From NCBI GenBank assembly GCA_007922305.1, contig ML677364.1, positions 22,365,326 through 22,429,325 of the forward strand: a stretch of 64,000 bases of DNA, written 5' to 3'. This document shows positions 44,925-56,119 of this stretch, piece by piece. The notes under the pieces were generated by a model. It was not told the DNA's origin. It did not search any database and worked only from the letters and a program-made list of their open reading frames with translations. The stretch is from Dermatemys mawii. Its lineage: Eukaryota; Chordata; Testudines; Dermatemydidae. The stretch's first letter is position 1, and each line of letters begins with the position of its first letter. Made by a program: the position numbers and the translations under genes.

Positions 44925-46480
44925 CTGTTCACAAAGAGACCTTATTAAGGGCACAAGAGCAAACTATCCCACTTCAGAGAAAAGATTGGAAGTATGGCAA
45001 GAGACCACGCTGGCTTAACCAGGAGATCTTCAATGATCTCAAATAAAAGTCCTACAAAAAGTGGAAACTAGGTCAGATTACAAAAGATGAATATAAACAA
45101 ATCACACATGTATATAGGGACAAAAATAGAAAAGCCAAGATACAAAACAAAATCAAACTAGCTAGGGACATAAAGGGTAACCAGAAAAATTCTACAAATA
45201 CATCAGAAGCAAGAAGACGACAGACAGGGTAGGCCTGTTACGCAACGAGGGGGGGGGGAAACAACAGGAAAAATGTTGAAATGGTAGAGGTGCTTAATGA
45301 CTTCTTTGTTTCGGTTTTCACCAAGGTTTGGTGGTGATTTGACATCTAACATAGTGAATACCAGTGAAAATGAGGTAAGAACAGAGGCTAAGAACAAGTT
45401 AAAAATTATGTAGACAAATTAGATGTCTTCAAGTCACCAGAGCCTGGATGAAATGCATCCTAGAATACTCAAGGAGCTGACTGAGGAGATATCTGAACCA
45501 TTAGCGATTATCTTGAAAAGTCAATCATGGAAGACAGCAGAGATTGCAGAAGACTGGACAATCCAGGGAATTACAGACCAGCTTAACTTCTGTACCCAGA
45601 AAGATAATGGAGCAAATAATTAATCAACTTGCAAACATCTAGAAGATAAGGTGATAAGTAGCAGTCAGCATAAATTTCTAAAGAACTAATTATATCAAAC
45701 CATCGTGATGGCTTTCTTTGACAGGGTAACAAGCCTTGTGGATAGGGGGGAAGTGGTAGATATGGTAGATCTTGACTTTAGTAAAGCTTTTGATACTGTC
45801 TTGCATGACCTTCTCATAAGCAAACTAGGAAAATGCAACCTAGATGCAACTACTATAAGATAGTTGGAAAAGCGTTCCTAGAGAGTAGTTATCGGTGGTT
45901 CAGAGTTATGCAGGAAGGGCATATTGAGTGGGGTCTTGAAGGAATCAGTCCTTGGTCCAGTTCTGTTCAATATCTTCAAAATTGATTTAGATAATGGCAT
46001 AGAGAGTACATTTATAAAGTTTGCGGATGATACCAACCTGGGAGGAATTGCAAGTGCTTTGGAGCATAGGACTAAAATTTAAAATGATCTAGACAAACTG
46101 GAGAAATGGTCTGAAATAAATAGGATGAAATTCAATAAGGACAAATGCAAAGTTCTTAGGAAGGAACCATCACTTGCGCACATACAAAATGGGAAATGAC
46201 TGCTTAGGAAGGAGTTCTGCAGAAAGGGATCTGGGGGGCATAGTTGACCACAAGCTAAATATGAGTCAACAGCGTAACCCTGTTGCAAAAAAAGCGAACA
46301 TCATTTGGGGATGTATTAGCAGGAGTGTTGTAAGCAAGACCTGAGAAGTATTTCTTCCGCTCTACTCCTCGCTGATTAGGCCTCAACTGGAGTATTGTGT
46401 CCAATTCTGGGTGCCACATTTCAGGAAACATGGACATTGGAGAAAATCCACAGAAGGGCAACAAAAATGATTGATAGTCT
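44925..46480 (+). mobile_element. CR1-clade LINE, old and decayed
   Basis: Fragments across frames give SPEPDEMHPRILKELTEEIS (45435-45500), VDMVDLDFSKAFDTVLHD (45755-45810), SVLGPVLFNIFKIDLDNGI (45948-46000), the catalytic FADD within KFADDTNLGG (46018-46047) and the MKFNKDKCKVL phrase (46127-46160). A later piece (46380-46475) gives [12 protein letters not shown] sequence ending RRATKMI-like. At least six stops or frameshifts interrupt it. The catalytic motif survives by chance; the copy is inactive. Confidence 0.85.
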
Positions 46481-46559
46481 AGAAAACTTTTTTTTTACTC
46501 TCTTCTGATTGTTTTAAGATGTAGTAATAATGGGTTTAACTATTGTACTTGGATAAAAC

Positions 46560-46850
46560 AACAAAATGACTTAGCACTTATAGAGCACCTTGCAAGATCT
46601 CAGGGTGGGAATGATTCCCATTCTGCAGACATAGAAACCTGCACTGAGTTTTGAAGTGACTTGTCCAAGATCATCTTAGTATATTCCCAGCATGCCGCAG
46701 GTGGCACATGACCAGGATTCATCACTGGATTTGGTCCACTGGTTGGATCATTAGCTTGCCTGGCCCGGCCTGGTGACTGACGGGGAGTGTGACGTGAACG
46801 CTGATCCCTGCCCTCCCTTGTCCAAGATCACACAGCTGATCACTGGCACA
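46560..46850 (-). repeat. MIR-like SINE relics, antisense
   Basis: Has 'cacttatagagcaccttgca', 'attcccattctgcagacata' and 'aagtgacttgtccaagatca', then a second partial copy at 46812-46850 ('ttgtccaagatcacacagct'). Probably one element with an insertion between; the inserted part is unassigned. Confidence 0.5.
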
Positions 46851-47078
46851 TGATTGAAAACCTAATTCAGCAAGGTACTGAAGTCCATGTCTAACTTTAA
46901 TGAGTTGAGCAGAACCATTTACTTCCATAGGATTACCTACATGCTTGAACATAGCCCCCTGCTTACAAACCTTGCTGAACTGGAGCCTTATTTATAATAT
47001 ACCAAGTGCTCATTAAGGCAGCAGGCCTGAATTGCTATGCCTTGCATACTTTCACTAGCACCAAGGGTATATAAAATA

Positions 47079-47475
47079 CAGTAAAAGCTGCTTTGTCTGG
47101 CACTTTAGCCGTGTGCAGTGTGGGTTCTGGGAGGGAGTTTGGATGTGGGATGGGGCTCGGGGCAGCAGGTTGGGGTGCAGGGTGCTGGATCAGGGAGGTG
47201 CTCACCTCAAGCAGTTCTCCGCAAGCAGTGACCTGTCCAGGCTGCTCCTAGGTAGAGGCTCTGCATTGCCTCCACCTGCACGCACCACTCCCGTAGATCC
47301 CATTGGCTGCAGTTCCTGGCCAATGAGAGCCGCAGAGCTAGCACTTGGGGCAGGGTGGGAGCAGCATGCAGAGCCCCCTCCTGCACCCAAACTCCCTCCC
47401 TCTTAGTTAACCGGCATTTTTCACTTACTGACAGCCCCCATTTCCCAAGTGTGCCAGATAAAACAACTTTTACTG
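47079..47475. mobile_element. Tigger-like (Tc1/mariner) element, 397 bp
   Basis: Terminal inverted repeats CAGTAAAAGCTGCTTTGTCT and, reversed from the right end, CAGTAAAAGTTGTTTTATCT, then GGCAC on both sides. A TA dinucleotide flanks each end (47077-47078 and 47476-47477), the signature of Tc1/mariner insertion. No transposase is encoded. The interior carries 'cccattggct' and 'ggccaatgag' as an inverted pair. Confidence 0.85.
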
Positions 47476-47633
47476 TACTAATTTGGTCATTTGGTAGCAA
47501 TTTACTTCCTCTTTTCCCAGATGCCCACGCTAGGGGCAACGCAGGGGACGTGCAGTGGCTAGAGCAAAGGGCTGGGGAAATTGGGTTCTAGTCCCTATTT
47601 TGGAACTGACTTAATGGCCCGTGGATTGTAATA

Positions 47634-48234
47634 CAGTAGTTTCTGCTTATTTGCAACTCATTCAGTTGCCAGCAAAAAGTTGCCTTTATCCAGCAGTTGC
47701 CAATAAGTGGAAGGCAGGTTTGTGGGGCTGCAACCAGGGAAGGAGGGTCTGGAATGTGACTTCCCTGGCTTCAGTCCCGCAAACCGGCCTGTGGGCAGGT
47801 CAGCAGTGGGGGATGGGAGGGAGGTACTATGCAGCTCCACAAGGCCCAGCATCCCCCTTCTCTACTGCTGCCATGCCTACAACCTCCCGTCTCAGCATGC
47901 AGGACAGGACTCTGGCAGGGGCTCCCGCATTCAGTGGGGATATGGGCCCTCAATCCTTATCTTCTGTGTGGTCCCGGGATGCAGCCAGGGGAGGAAGCAC
48001 CGGGATGTGCCAGCATCAGCCATAGGTAGGTTTGCGCGACACGACTGCAGCTAGGGAAAGCATGTCCCTGAGCTTCCTCCCCTGGCTGCAGCCTCCACAA
48101 AGAATTCTCTATAAGAGGCGTGCCGGTGCCAATATCTGACATTAAAGCCAATAAGACATGATGGGCTCCCAGCAAAATGTTCCTGTTTACCAGAAGTTGT
48201 TCATATCAGGGTTGCTATGAAGCTGCGTCCACTG
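47634..48234. mobile_element. Tigger-like element, 601 bp
   Basis: The left end is CAGTAGTTTCTGCTTATTTG then CAAC; the right end reversed is CAGTGGACGCAGCTTCATAG then CAAC. TA flanks both ends (47632-47633 and 48235-48236). It lies 158 bp from the previous Tigger-like element but its termini differ, so it is a second family. The open frames of up to 134 codons inside have no recognisable domain. Confidence 0.75.
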
Positions 48235-48324
48235 TATGAATTTTTAGTGTCTCAATACACTTGTCAAGATTGTATACTCTTTTTGGTGCAAGGGCTGTCA
48301 TTTGTGTTTGCGCAATATCTAGCA

Positions 48325-48679
48325 CAGTGGTTCTCAACCAGGGATAGGCAGAGGTCTTCTAGGGGGTACATCAATTCATCTAGATAGTTGCCTACCTTTA
48401 CAATAGACTACTTAAAAAGCACTAGCGAAGTGAGTACAAATTAAAATTTCATACAGACAATGACTTGTTTGTACTGCTCTATATTCTATACACTGAAATG
48501 ATTTATAATTATATGGTAAAAATGAGGAAGTAAGCACACAAATAGTGTGCTGTGACACTTGTATTTGTATGTCTGATTTTGTAAGCAAGTAGATTTAGAT
48601 GAGATGAAATTTGAGAGTACACAAGACAAATCAGACTCCTGAAAGGGGTACAGGAGTCTGGAAAGGTTCAGGGCCACTG
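48325..48679. mobile_element. Non-autonomous hAT element, 355 bp
   Basis: Termini CAGTGGTTCTCAACCAGG and, at the right, TTCAGGGCCACTG. The flanks ATCTAGCA (48317-48324) and GTCTAGCA (48680-48687) agree at 7 of 8 positions. Same family as 30791-31313 in the opposite direction. AT-rich interior without coding capacity. Confidence 0.82.
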
Positions 48680-48819
48680 GTCTAGCACAATGAGACTCAA
48701 CTTATGGGAGACAAAGTTGAAATTTTTCACTGAATGGTGCTTCTGAAAAAAACAACCACCCCTATTTGGAATTGTTGAAATGTTTCAGCATTTGCAATGG
48801 CAATAAAAATTTCAACATT

Positions 48820-48863
48820 TCCAAGAGAGAGAGAGTGTGCGTGTGTGTGTGTGAGAGAGAGAA
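48820..48863. repeat. (GA)n/(GT)n compound microsatellite
   Basis: A GA run, then GTGTGCGTGTGTGTGTGTG, then a second GA run. Confidence 0.9.
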
Positions 48864-49215
48864 ATGACTCCAACCGACCCTTCTTTCCAGTCACTTCAAC
48901 AGTAAACTGCATTTTCCCATCATGCCACATTGCTTCATGGTAGCAGTAGTTCAGGAATTTGATGGCCCAGATCCCTTATGGGCCAGGCTCTCTGGTTGGA
49001 CTACATGTCCCATGATGCACCCAGAGTCATGTGACTCCATGATGTTCCACTCAGAGCTTGGTCAGATGGAGACTTTTTGGGAGATGTAGTTCTCCAGGAA
49101 GCTTGAGCCCAAAGGAGGGAAGCAGCGGGAGGGGGGAGAACTAGAACTTCCATTAGGCAATAAGCTGAAATTGGAATGTATAAACATTTTATTGAACTGA
49201 TTTGAAATTAAATAT

Positions 49216-49490
49216 ATCATAGAATAATAGAATATCAGAGTTGGAAGGGACTTCAGGAGGTCATCTAGTCCAACCCCCTACTCAAAGCAAGACCAATCCC
49301 CAAATAAATCATCCCAGCCAAGGCTTTGTCAAGCCTCTAATGCTTGTAAAAACCTCAAGGGAAGATGCCACCGCCTCCATAGGTAACTCATTCCAGTGAT
49401 TCACCACCCTCCTCGTGAAAAAGTTTTTCCTAATATCCAACCTTCCCGACTGCAACTTGAGGCCGTTACTCCTTGTTCTGTCAAGTATCA
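49216..49490 (-). mobile_element. CR1 LINE 3'-end fragment, minus strand
   Basis: Read on the minus strand it encodes LKLQSGRLDIRKNFFTRRVV then NHWNELPMEA, the C-terminal CR1 ORF2 phrase, and ends with the untranslated consensus that here reads 'cttcaggaggtcatctagtc' and ATCATAGAATAATAGAA on the plus strand. The 3' terminus is thus at about 49216. Only the last 270 bp is present. Confidence 0.9.
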
Positions 49491-49669
49491 GATCAGTACA
49501 ACAAAACAAAATACTCCCATGTGGATCAAATTGACCTGAAACTAAATATTTCATTTCAATTTTCAAAATGTTTTGGCAAAATCGAGATTTTCCTGCAGAA
49601 AAATTCAATTTGTCAGAAACTGTATTTTCTGTTGGAAAATCATGTTCTAGATTTTTCCAGGCCAACTCC

Positions 49670-50035
49670 CATTATCGTCCCTGTTTCACACATGGAGAAC
49701 AGAAGCACAAAGATTAAAGCCAAAACTATCTGAAGTATCCACACATCTGAGAAGCCCAGGGTGGAATTTTTCAGAGTAATTAGCATTTTTTAGCACATTA
49801 TATATTTACAACAGAGCTCTCAGTTGCAGTTCTGAGCACTTCTGCAAATCAGACACTGGGTGTCTCAAGTTGAGTACCCAGAAAATGAGAAGTACAAAGT
49901 GACAAACTTATGAACATTTTAATTTGTGACTTGCCCAACATCACACTGGAATTTTGTGGCAGAAGCAGGGATAAAATCCAATTCTCCAGGGTCATATTCA
50001 GTTGGCTTAATCATGAGAATATCTATTCCCTTCCT
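49670..50035 (-). repeat. MIR-like SINE relic, antisense
   Basis: Includes 'gtttcacacatggagaacag' and, further on, 'gtgacttgcccaacatcaca', 'ggcagaagcagggataaaat' and 'ccaattctccagg'. The core order is that of an inverted MIR, with an insertion in the middle. Confidence 0.45.
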
Positions 50036-50044
50036 GTAGTTCTC

Positions 50045-51190
50045 AGTCTCTGTCACCATATGCCTTCCAGCTTTGCAACTTCTGCGGTCCTACAGACAAC
50101 AGCCTCATTCACTGCACAAACAACAGAGCAAGCTTCAGTGTTTCTTAATAACTCATTACTGACATTATACATTTAAAATCTCAAGCATCATTTGGCATGA
50201 ATGCGGTTCATTTGCATTGACAAGGCATTCTAATGCCAGGCTTCACTACATATGAAAAAGAGAAATCTATTTTGTCAGAAGCCTTTTTTGGTGGGGATTA
50301 AATGGCAAAACTCTTAGAATTTCAAGAATAATAACCATTGGCATTACAACTCTAAGGTGAGTTATGGCAGTCAAGTAATCACAGTGTCTGTCTCTCTCCT
50401 TCCACAGCTGTGACTCTCTCCCTACTAATATCCTCCCTCTTGCCCCCAGAATTTAGAATGGAATCTCATCCACCTCCTATGTCTTCCCAGGCCATGCGCA
50501 TATCCCTTTTCTTCCCCCCTCCCGCTCCCAGCAAAAGGACCTTCATCTCCATAGGTGGCATGGACCACTAACAACTCTGACTGCAGGCAGGGATCCACCA
50601 TACTAAAGCATTCGGTCTACATACGATGCTGTGAGAACCGTAAGTGAATGTTCTGATTTTCAGCATTTATATCCTCAACATTATGTCATTTAATTGTGTT
50701 GACTTTGTACAGAACTGTAAAAAAAAAAAAATGTTAAACATCATTACAGTGGCTTGGATGGTTGGAAGAATTTGATGTTGCTGCCCCAGGAAGACCAACA
50801 ATCATGAGAGAGCCACTCACAGCCTGTAATTCTTCATTGCACAAAATTCATACAAGGCATTTGCTCTGCATGCTGGGAAAGCACATCCTGCTGACAGATG
50901 TTAGACAAATAAAATACTTTATTGGAAGCTACATACTCTTCATTGTTTGTCACCTCCTCATGGGAGTCTTTTCTGTAGTTTGATTAGACCTTGCAATATG
51001 TGCTTGCTTAATAGTATTTCATATCCAAAAGGAACTCATGTGGGCTTTTATGCACGCAGTGGTTGAGGAATAAGAGTCAACACAGCCAGCTGAGTTCAGA
51101 GTTAGTGGTTCAGAATTCTCTTACACAATTGCATTAGTCAGGACTTAAATTGCCAATCAGCTCAGAAGATTTGGAGTAAGTATAAGTGAA
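50045..51190. other. Intergenic, nothing recognised
   Basis: About 1.1 kb without a gene or repeat family that I can name, apart from an A run near 50719-50730. Confidence 0.5.
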
Positions 51191-51731
51191 ATGCCGTTAA
51201 CCTTCTTGGCAACAAGGGCACGCTGTTGACTCATAGCCAGCTTCTCATCCACTGTAACCCCTACATCTTTTTCTGCAGAGCTGCTGCCTAGCCATTCGGT
51301 CCCTAGTCTCTAGCAGTGCATGGGATTCTTCTGTCCTAAGTGTAATATTCTGCACTTGTCCTTGTTTAATCTCATCAGATTTCTTTTGGCCCAATCCTCT
51401 AACATGTCTAGGTCCCTCTGTATCCTACACCTACTCTCCAGTGTATCTATCACTCCTCCCAGTTTAGTGTCATCTGCAAACTTGCTGAGGGTGCAGTCCA
51501 TGCCATCCTCCAGATCATTAATGAAGATACTGAACAAAGCCAGTCTCAGGACCAACCCGTGGGGCACTCCACTTGATATCAGCTGCCAACTAGACATGGA
51601 GCCATCGATCACTACTCATTGAGCCCATCGATCTAGCCAGCTTTCTATCCACCTTATGGTCCATTCATCCAGCCCAGACTTCTTTAGCTTGCGGGCAAGA
51701 ATACTGTGGGACAGCATATCAAAAGTATTAT
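51191..51731 (-). mobile_element. CR1 LINE fragment, minus strand
   Basis: On the minus strand a 100-codon frame (51612 to 51310) gives SSWQLISSGVPHGLVLRLAL, FSIFINDLEDGMDCTLSKFA with catalytic FADD, then RLNKDKCRILHLGQKNPMH. This is the RT palm of CR1. Sequence beyond both sides of that frame is also CR1 in changed frames. Truncated at both ends. Confidence 0.88.
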
Positions 51732-51734
51732 GTC

Positions 51735-52415
51735 TCCAAGGTGGCAATACTGTCCTCATCCACCATCATACTGCCTTTTGGGGAAATGAACATTTGTTAC
51801 CGGACGATTGTCTTTCTGGGACTGACCTCTCCCCACAATCTGAGACAACTGGATGTTGGCAAGAAGGGTATTCAGAACCTCTTCTCTTACAAAACATGAG
51901 CCATACAACATCTCTCTAAAGAAAAGGTAGCTCTTCCTACTGGAACTTAACACATGCTGCTTTCCTTCAAATTTGGTCAGGTTATAAGGCTGAAAAATTG
52001 CCATTCACATATGCTCAGTGGAGACTTGTTAGGATCTGGCAGCTAAATTCCCCAAGATGACTTCTTTACTGAGCATGTTCCATTCCTGCCCACTTCCTGT
52101 GCTCCATCCCCTCACAGCAACTGAGCATGCTCTAGCCTTGGGCTGCCGGTGCTGAGCAGGACTTTCCCTTCAATTACTCCCTCTGAATGATCCAAGCAGG
52201 GGGTCGTGGTTGCCAGGTCCGGTTGTACGGGTGGGCCAGCAGGGCAGTCACCCAAGTCACTCAGCTGCTTGGAGAAGGCACTGAAAACATTTTCTGCCCT
52301 GGTCATCAAAACCAACAGCAGGGAGTTTGTCACCTGTGCTCTCAATGCTCCCCCTGCTGGCACCCAGGCAGCAATGAGTTGGAGAAAGAAGCCTGACTTG
52401 AATACAGTTGGGTGA
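51735..52415. other. Intergenic, nothing recognised
   Basis: No gene that I can support. Open frames around 52190-52415 on the plus strand have no recognisable domain or start context. Confidence 0.4.
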
Positions 52416-52417
52416 GG

Positions 52418-52745
52418 AACAAGGTATGGAGTGAAGAAGGAGAGGGAGACAGAAACCTGGAAGGGAGGTTATGAGCAGGTCCTGGGAGGGAGAGAGACAG
52501 AGGCGCAGATGACCGGGGGAGGGAACATAGGTACAATGGGAGGAAGAAAGGTAGGAGTCATGGTGTGAGGAAGATGGGAGTTAGAGATGGAGGGAAGATT
52601 GGGGCAGGAGTCAGGGAAGAGGACAGCAGAGGTGGGGGACAAAACAGGGGCAGGAGCTAGAGAAGGGAGGATAGAAGTAGAAGTGATCAGGGAGAGGTTG
52701 GGGAACAAAAGTAGCAGAAAGGTCTGTACACCCCAGAGGAGGACA
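52418..52745 (+). repeat. Polypurine (GGA/GAA-rich) tract, about 330 bp
   Basis: The plus strand is strongly purine-biased, with recurring GGGAGG, GAAGG, GGCAGGAG and GAGAGAGA words at irregular spacing. It looks like a decayed GA-rich tandem repeat. The bias creates a long serine/proline/leucine-rich frame on the minus strand (52750-52469) and part of a 174-codon frame on the plus strand (52587-53111). Confidence 0.7.
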
Positions 52746-52884
52746 CTCACCTCCAGAACCCAGAAGAGAACCCATTATTTCAACATTCCTCTACTATCTA
52801 GGAAGAGCTGTGAAATGTCTTGGCAAAGTACATCTCTCTGTCCTTCTATAGTGGAAACCCCACATAGCCTTTTACTGCTAGTTA

Positions 52885-52975
52885 CTCTGTCAAGCGGTAG
52901 AGGACTGGGCTGTGGATCTAGAGATTCCAATCCTGCTGTTGATCCCTGTGGGAGTCAATGTGGTTCTACCAGGAT
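52885..52975 (+). repeat. tRNA-derived SINE head, possible
   Basis: An A-box-like CAAGCGGTAGAGGA (52891) and a B-box-like GATTCCAATCC (about 52922-52932) have SINE-like spacing. The rest does not match a tRNA cloverleaf. Family unknown; low confidence. Confidence 0.35.
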
Positions 52976-53403
52976 GAATTTTTTCAGTTTAAAGTTTTTA
53001 AAAAACTTAGGAAAATACATTGTCCCTACAGCAGTTGCAATTCAGGTACCTTATGCAGCTACAGTATTCCTATACTTTCTCAAAAGCATATGGAGACAAA
53101 AATATAAATAGCATATGCAATATGCCAAGGAAACCAGAACTGCGAATCACAACTTCTGCTGTATACATTAATTTGCAATTCATGGATGAGACTCATGTCT
53201 TCTCTCTCTGACACGTGTGTGTGTTTGAGAGAGAATATTTCAAGCTACCACACTGACAAGTGAGCAGGGAAGAGGACTTGGGATTGGCTGCAGGAGGCAA
53301 GTCTTCAAGAATACATTTAAGAGGGATGTGAGAAGAAGCCATCTTGCTTCTCTTGGTCCACAGCCCCCTCCAAAATACTAAAGTATGTATAATGTCCTAA
53401 CAG

Positions 53404-53552
53404 CAGTGCTTAATTTGTAATGAAAAAAGCTGCCAGGGCTCAAGCAATTTTTTTACATTCATGATTGATGCAGCAAGCCCAGAGGCACAGGGACTATGAA
53501 CTGCCAAGCATAGGGATGTTGGGGCTCAGCCCTCAGTACAAATTAAGCACTG
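53404..53552. mobile_element. Short hAT-like element, 149 bp
   Basis: Termini are exact inverted copies for about 16 bp: CAGTGCTTAATTTGTA at the left and TACAAATTAAGCACTG at the right. Candidate 8-bp flanks (CCTAACAG and CTTGTCAG) agree at only 5 of 8 positions, so the class is tentative. The middle has 'gcagcaagcccagaggcac', which I recall from this repeat family. Confidence 0.65.
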
Positions 53553-53554
53553 CT

Positions 53555-54345
53555 TGTCAGTTGTGTATCTAGAAAGGAATTGATGGGATCTTTGTGAGGA
53601 CTGTGTTCCAAAAACATTACCATGCTATGCACAAGCACCCTAAACTACTTCAACTAGATGAAACGTAATGTCAGGTCAACAGCTTGTTTGATCTACCTCA
53701 GCAGCAGCAGTTCTTCTAGAACTTTCCCAGATTTGATGCATCTGACTGCTGGCAGGATATCATTTAACATTACAGTGCCTGTTTTAGAAACGTGCTTATC
53801 CCCCTTCTGTTAGGGAGAGTGTTTGGAGTTCAGAGTGGTAGTGGTTGTATCCCTTCATCACTGAGCCTGGAAGTTTTATAATCTGTTCTATTTTATTATG
53901 CTCAAGTGGATAGGGCTTCTTGAACAAATGTTGTATACTCTGATTAAGATGGTTGTAGGCACTACCAATGTATCTCTCCACTGAGCATCTGTCCACCAAG
54001 TATAATACCTGCATATTTAGTTAATTCTTTACTATTTTACAAGTGAACATTTTGGTCACTCTTAAAATAATGTGAATTTATATTTGAATAACTCAGCCCA
54101 ATCACACTTTGTATCTATTTAGTTCTGTGATTGCTTTATTGGAAGCTAATGACAGCTACTTATCTCTGGTTCACGTTCATTTCTTTTTGTTATACCTTAG
54201 AATCAATATCCTAGGTAGTGACATCCCTAGGCCTTTTATAAATCCCTTCAGGGAACTTAGGCACAACCTCACCAAAATAGTATATGCGAATTCTTTAAAC
54301 ACCACTACTAGAAATAGGTTTGAACTGTAAATTTTGGATCTGGGT
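53555..54345. other. Intergenic, nothing recognised
   Basis: No gene, RNA or repeat family that I can name in this 0.8-kb stretch. Confidence 0.5.
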
Positions 54346-54355
54346 GTGGAACAGG

Positions 54356-54552
54356 CAGTGCCGGCATCAGCTGTTTTGCCGCCCAAGCAGTTAAGCGAAA
54401 AAACAAAACAACAAAAAAACCCATAGAGCTGCTGCCAAATTGCCACTGCTGGTGCCTGCCCTCAGAGGAGCTGCCGCCGAAATGCCGCTGAGGGTGGCTA
54501 AAAGCCGCCCTGCAAATCACGCTGCGGTCGCCTATTGCTTGCGCTGGCCCTG
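54356..54552. mobile_element. Short hAT-like element, 197 bp
   Basis: The left end CAGTGCCGGCATCAGCTG and right end CTTGCGCTGGCCCTG are inverted at the outer bases. The flanks GGAACAGG (54348-54355) and GGAATGGG (54553-54560) agree at 6 of 8. Interior words 'ttttgccgcccaagca' and 'gccgccgaaatgccgc' are typical of a short repeat family I recall from turtles. Confidence 0.6.
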
Positions 54553-54559
54553 GGAATGG

Positions 54560-55825
54560 GCTAGTTTTAGGATGCTCTTCTCTCAGGTTTCACTTTGACA
54601 AGAAAGAGAATACCAGACTATGTAATTCAGTTTCAAGTATAGATTCCAGCACTCTTAAATCTGGGGTTGTTCAGGCCTGGTATTTTGGTTTGGGCTCAAG
54701 CCTATACTAATTTTTTTTAATAGTTACACAATCAATGTATTAAAGATTGTGCTATTGTATTAATTCACAAATTGTTGTACTGACGGTGTGAGACTTAACT
54801 AAAATAATGAACTGTAACTTATTTGGATTGATTGCAATGGGCTGCTTTGTAAGCTGGAATTATTTTCATTTGGGGATGTATTTGAGATACATTTCAAGAA
54901 AGTCTGGCGTTACTGTATGGAACAGTAACTGATGTGGGAGATAAGGGAGAGGAAGCCTGAGGATGCCTCTAAAAATAGAGCCAACTAGCCAAAGAATATC
55001 ATTAGCAGCATTTTTCCCAAACAGATGGGTCCCAGCTGTTGTCCTGCTGAGACACACAGATACAATGTAGACTATGGAAAGAGAGGTATACTTTATCAGA
55101 TTAGTGATAAACTTGTAGAATGAAGAATAAGAATTTACAAAACATCAAAAACCAGAACGTTTTTTCAAAGTGAACATGGTCATATTTGATGCAAAATGTC
55201 CATTTTTCAAGAGTACAAGGACAGAAACAACACAGTGAGTTCAAAATTATCTTTGTGTAGTGCCGCTAGGGGATGGGGTGGGGAATAAAGTGAATGTTGA
55301 AAGTGTAGAGTACATAACTATATGTATTTATTATGGATCAGAGATGGGGAGACACATGCTACATTTTCCAATTTTTATTGAAAATTAAAATAGTGATTCA
55401 TTTTTTTTGAAACCTTAAACCAGCTGTACAACTGGTCCAAAATGGGACAAAGTTTTCACATAGTAAAATTTTTGTGGAAACCTCATGATTTTTTTCATCA
55501 AAATTTTCAAATTTTGAAAAATGGTGATTAGCTTAATTTTTTCATCACTAGTGGGGAGTTCATTGAAAGAGAGGTGGGGATAGGATTGAACTGAGTGGTA
55601 TATCAACCTGTGAATCAACATACATAACTGAATGGCCAATTTAACTATAATCACAGTTAAGATGTAGGTACTTGTCACTGATTTGATATTCAGCACGTGC
55701 ACTAGTACAGGCCAGTGACACCCACTCTCATAATTTTACCATAACTCTTGTGATCCTTCGTGTTTTCCTCCAAGATCTGGAGCTTTAAGTAAAGTGACTA
55801 TGTGAGGATCTCTGTTTTCATTAAC
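54560..55825. other. Intergenic, mostly unassigned
   Basis: The part at 55360-55545 is rich in 'aaaattttcaaattttgaaa'-like words. Similar AAATTTT/TTGAAA-rich stretches are at 43555-43700, 48715-48815 and 49545-49640, so a diverged AT-rich repeat family is possible. No gene recognised. Confidence 0.35.
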
Positions 55826-56116
55826 TAAGGCTTGGTCTACAGTAGTGGGGAAGGTCGATCTAAGATACACAACTTCAGCTACGTGAATACTGTAGCTGAA
55901 GTTGACGAATTTTAGGTCAACTTATCTGCCATCCTTATGGTGGCAGCAGTCGACAGCGGGCTTCCCCATCAACTCTGCCTTGCACCTTTTGGCGAGCTGG
56001 AGTTCTGGCTTCGACTTTGGGATCGATTTATTGCGTCTTGACGTGATGCGATAAATCGATCCCCAATAGATCGATCTCTACCCGCCGACACAGCCGGTAG
56101 TGGTGACATGGCCTTA
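55826..56116. mobile_element. Palindromic MITE, 291 bp
   Basis: It starts TAAGGCTTGGTCTAC and ends GTGACATGGCCTTA, imperfect inverted termini. Inside are two small hairpins: ACTTCAGCTACGTGAATACT with GTAGCTGAAGT (55869-55900), and GATCGATTTATTGCGTCTTG with GATGCGATAAATCGATC (56021-56060). I recognise this as a common turtle repeat. I cannot fix its superfamily because the target duplication is unclear. Confidence 0.75.
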
Positions 56117-56119
56117 GAA

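Noticed and set aside
47621..48054. Open frames of 115-134 codons
   Set aside because: They lie wholly inside the 601-bp Tigger-like element with TA flanks, and resemble no transposase.
52587..53111. A 174-codon open frame as a possible gene
   Set aside because: Its first part is the polypurine tract and the rest has no recognisable domain, splice structure or start context.
53404..53552. Firm hAT assignment for the 149-bp element
   Set aside because: The termini are clear, but the candidate 8-bp flanks match at only 5 positions, so the class was left tentative.
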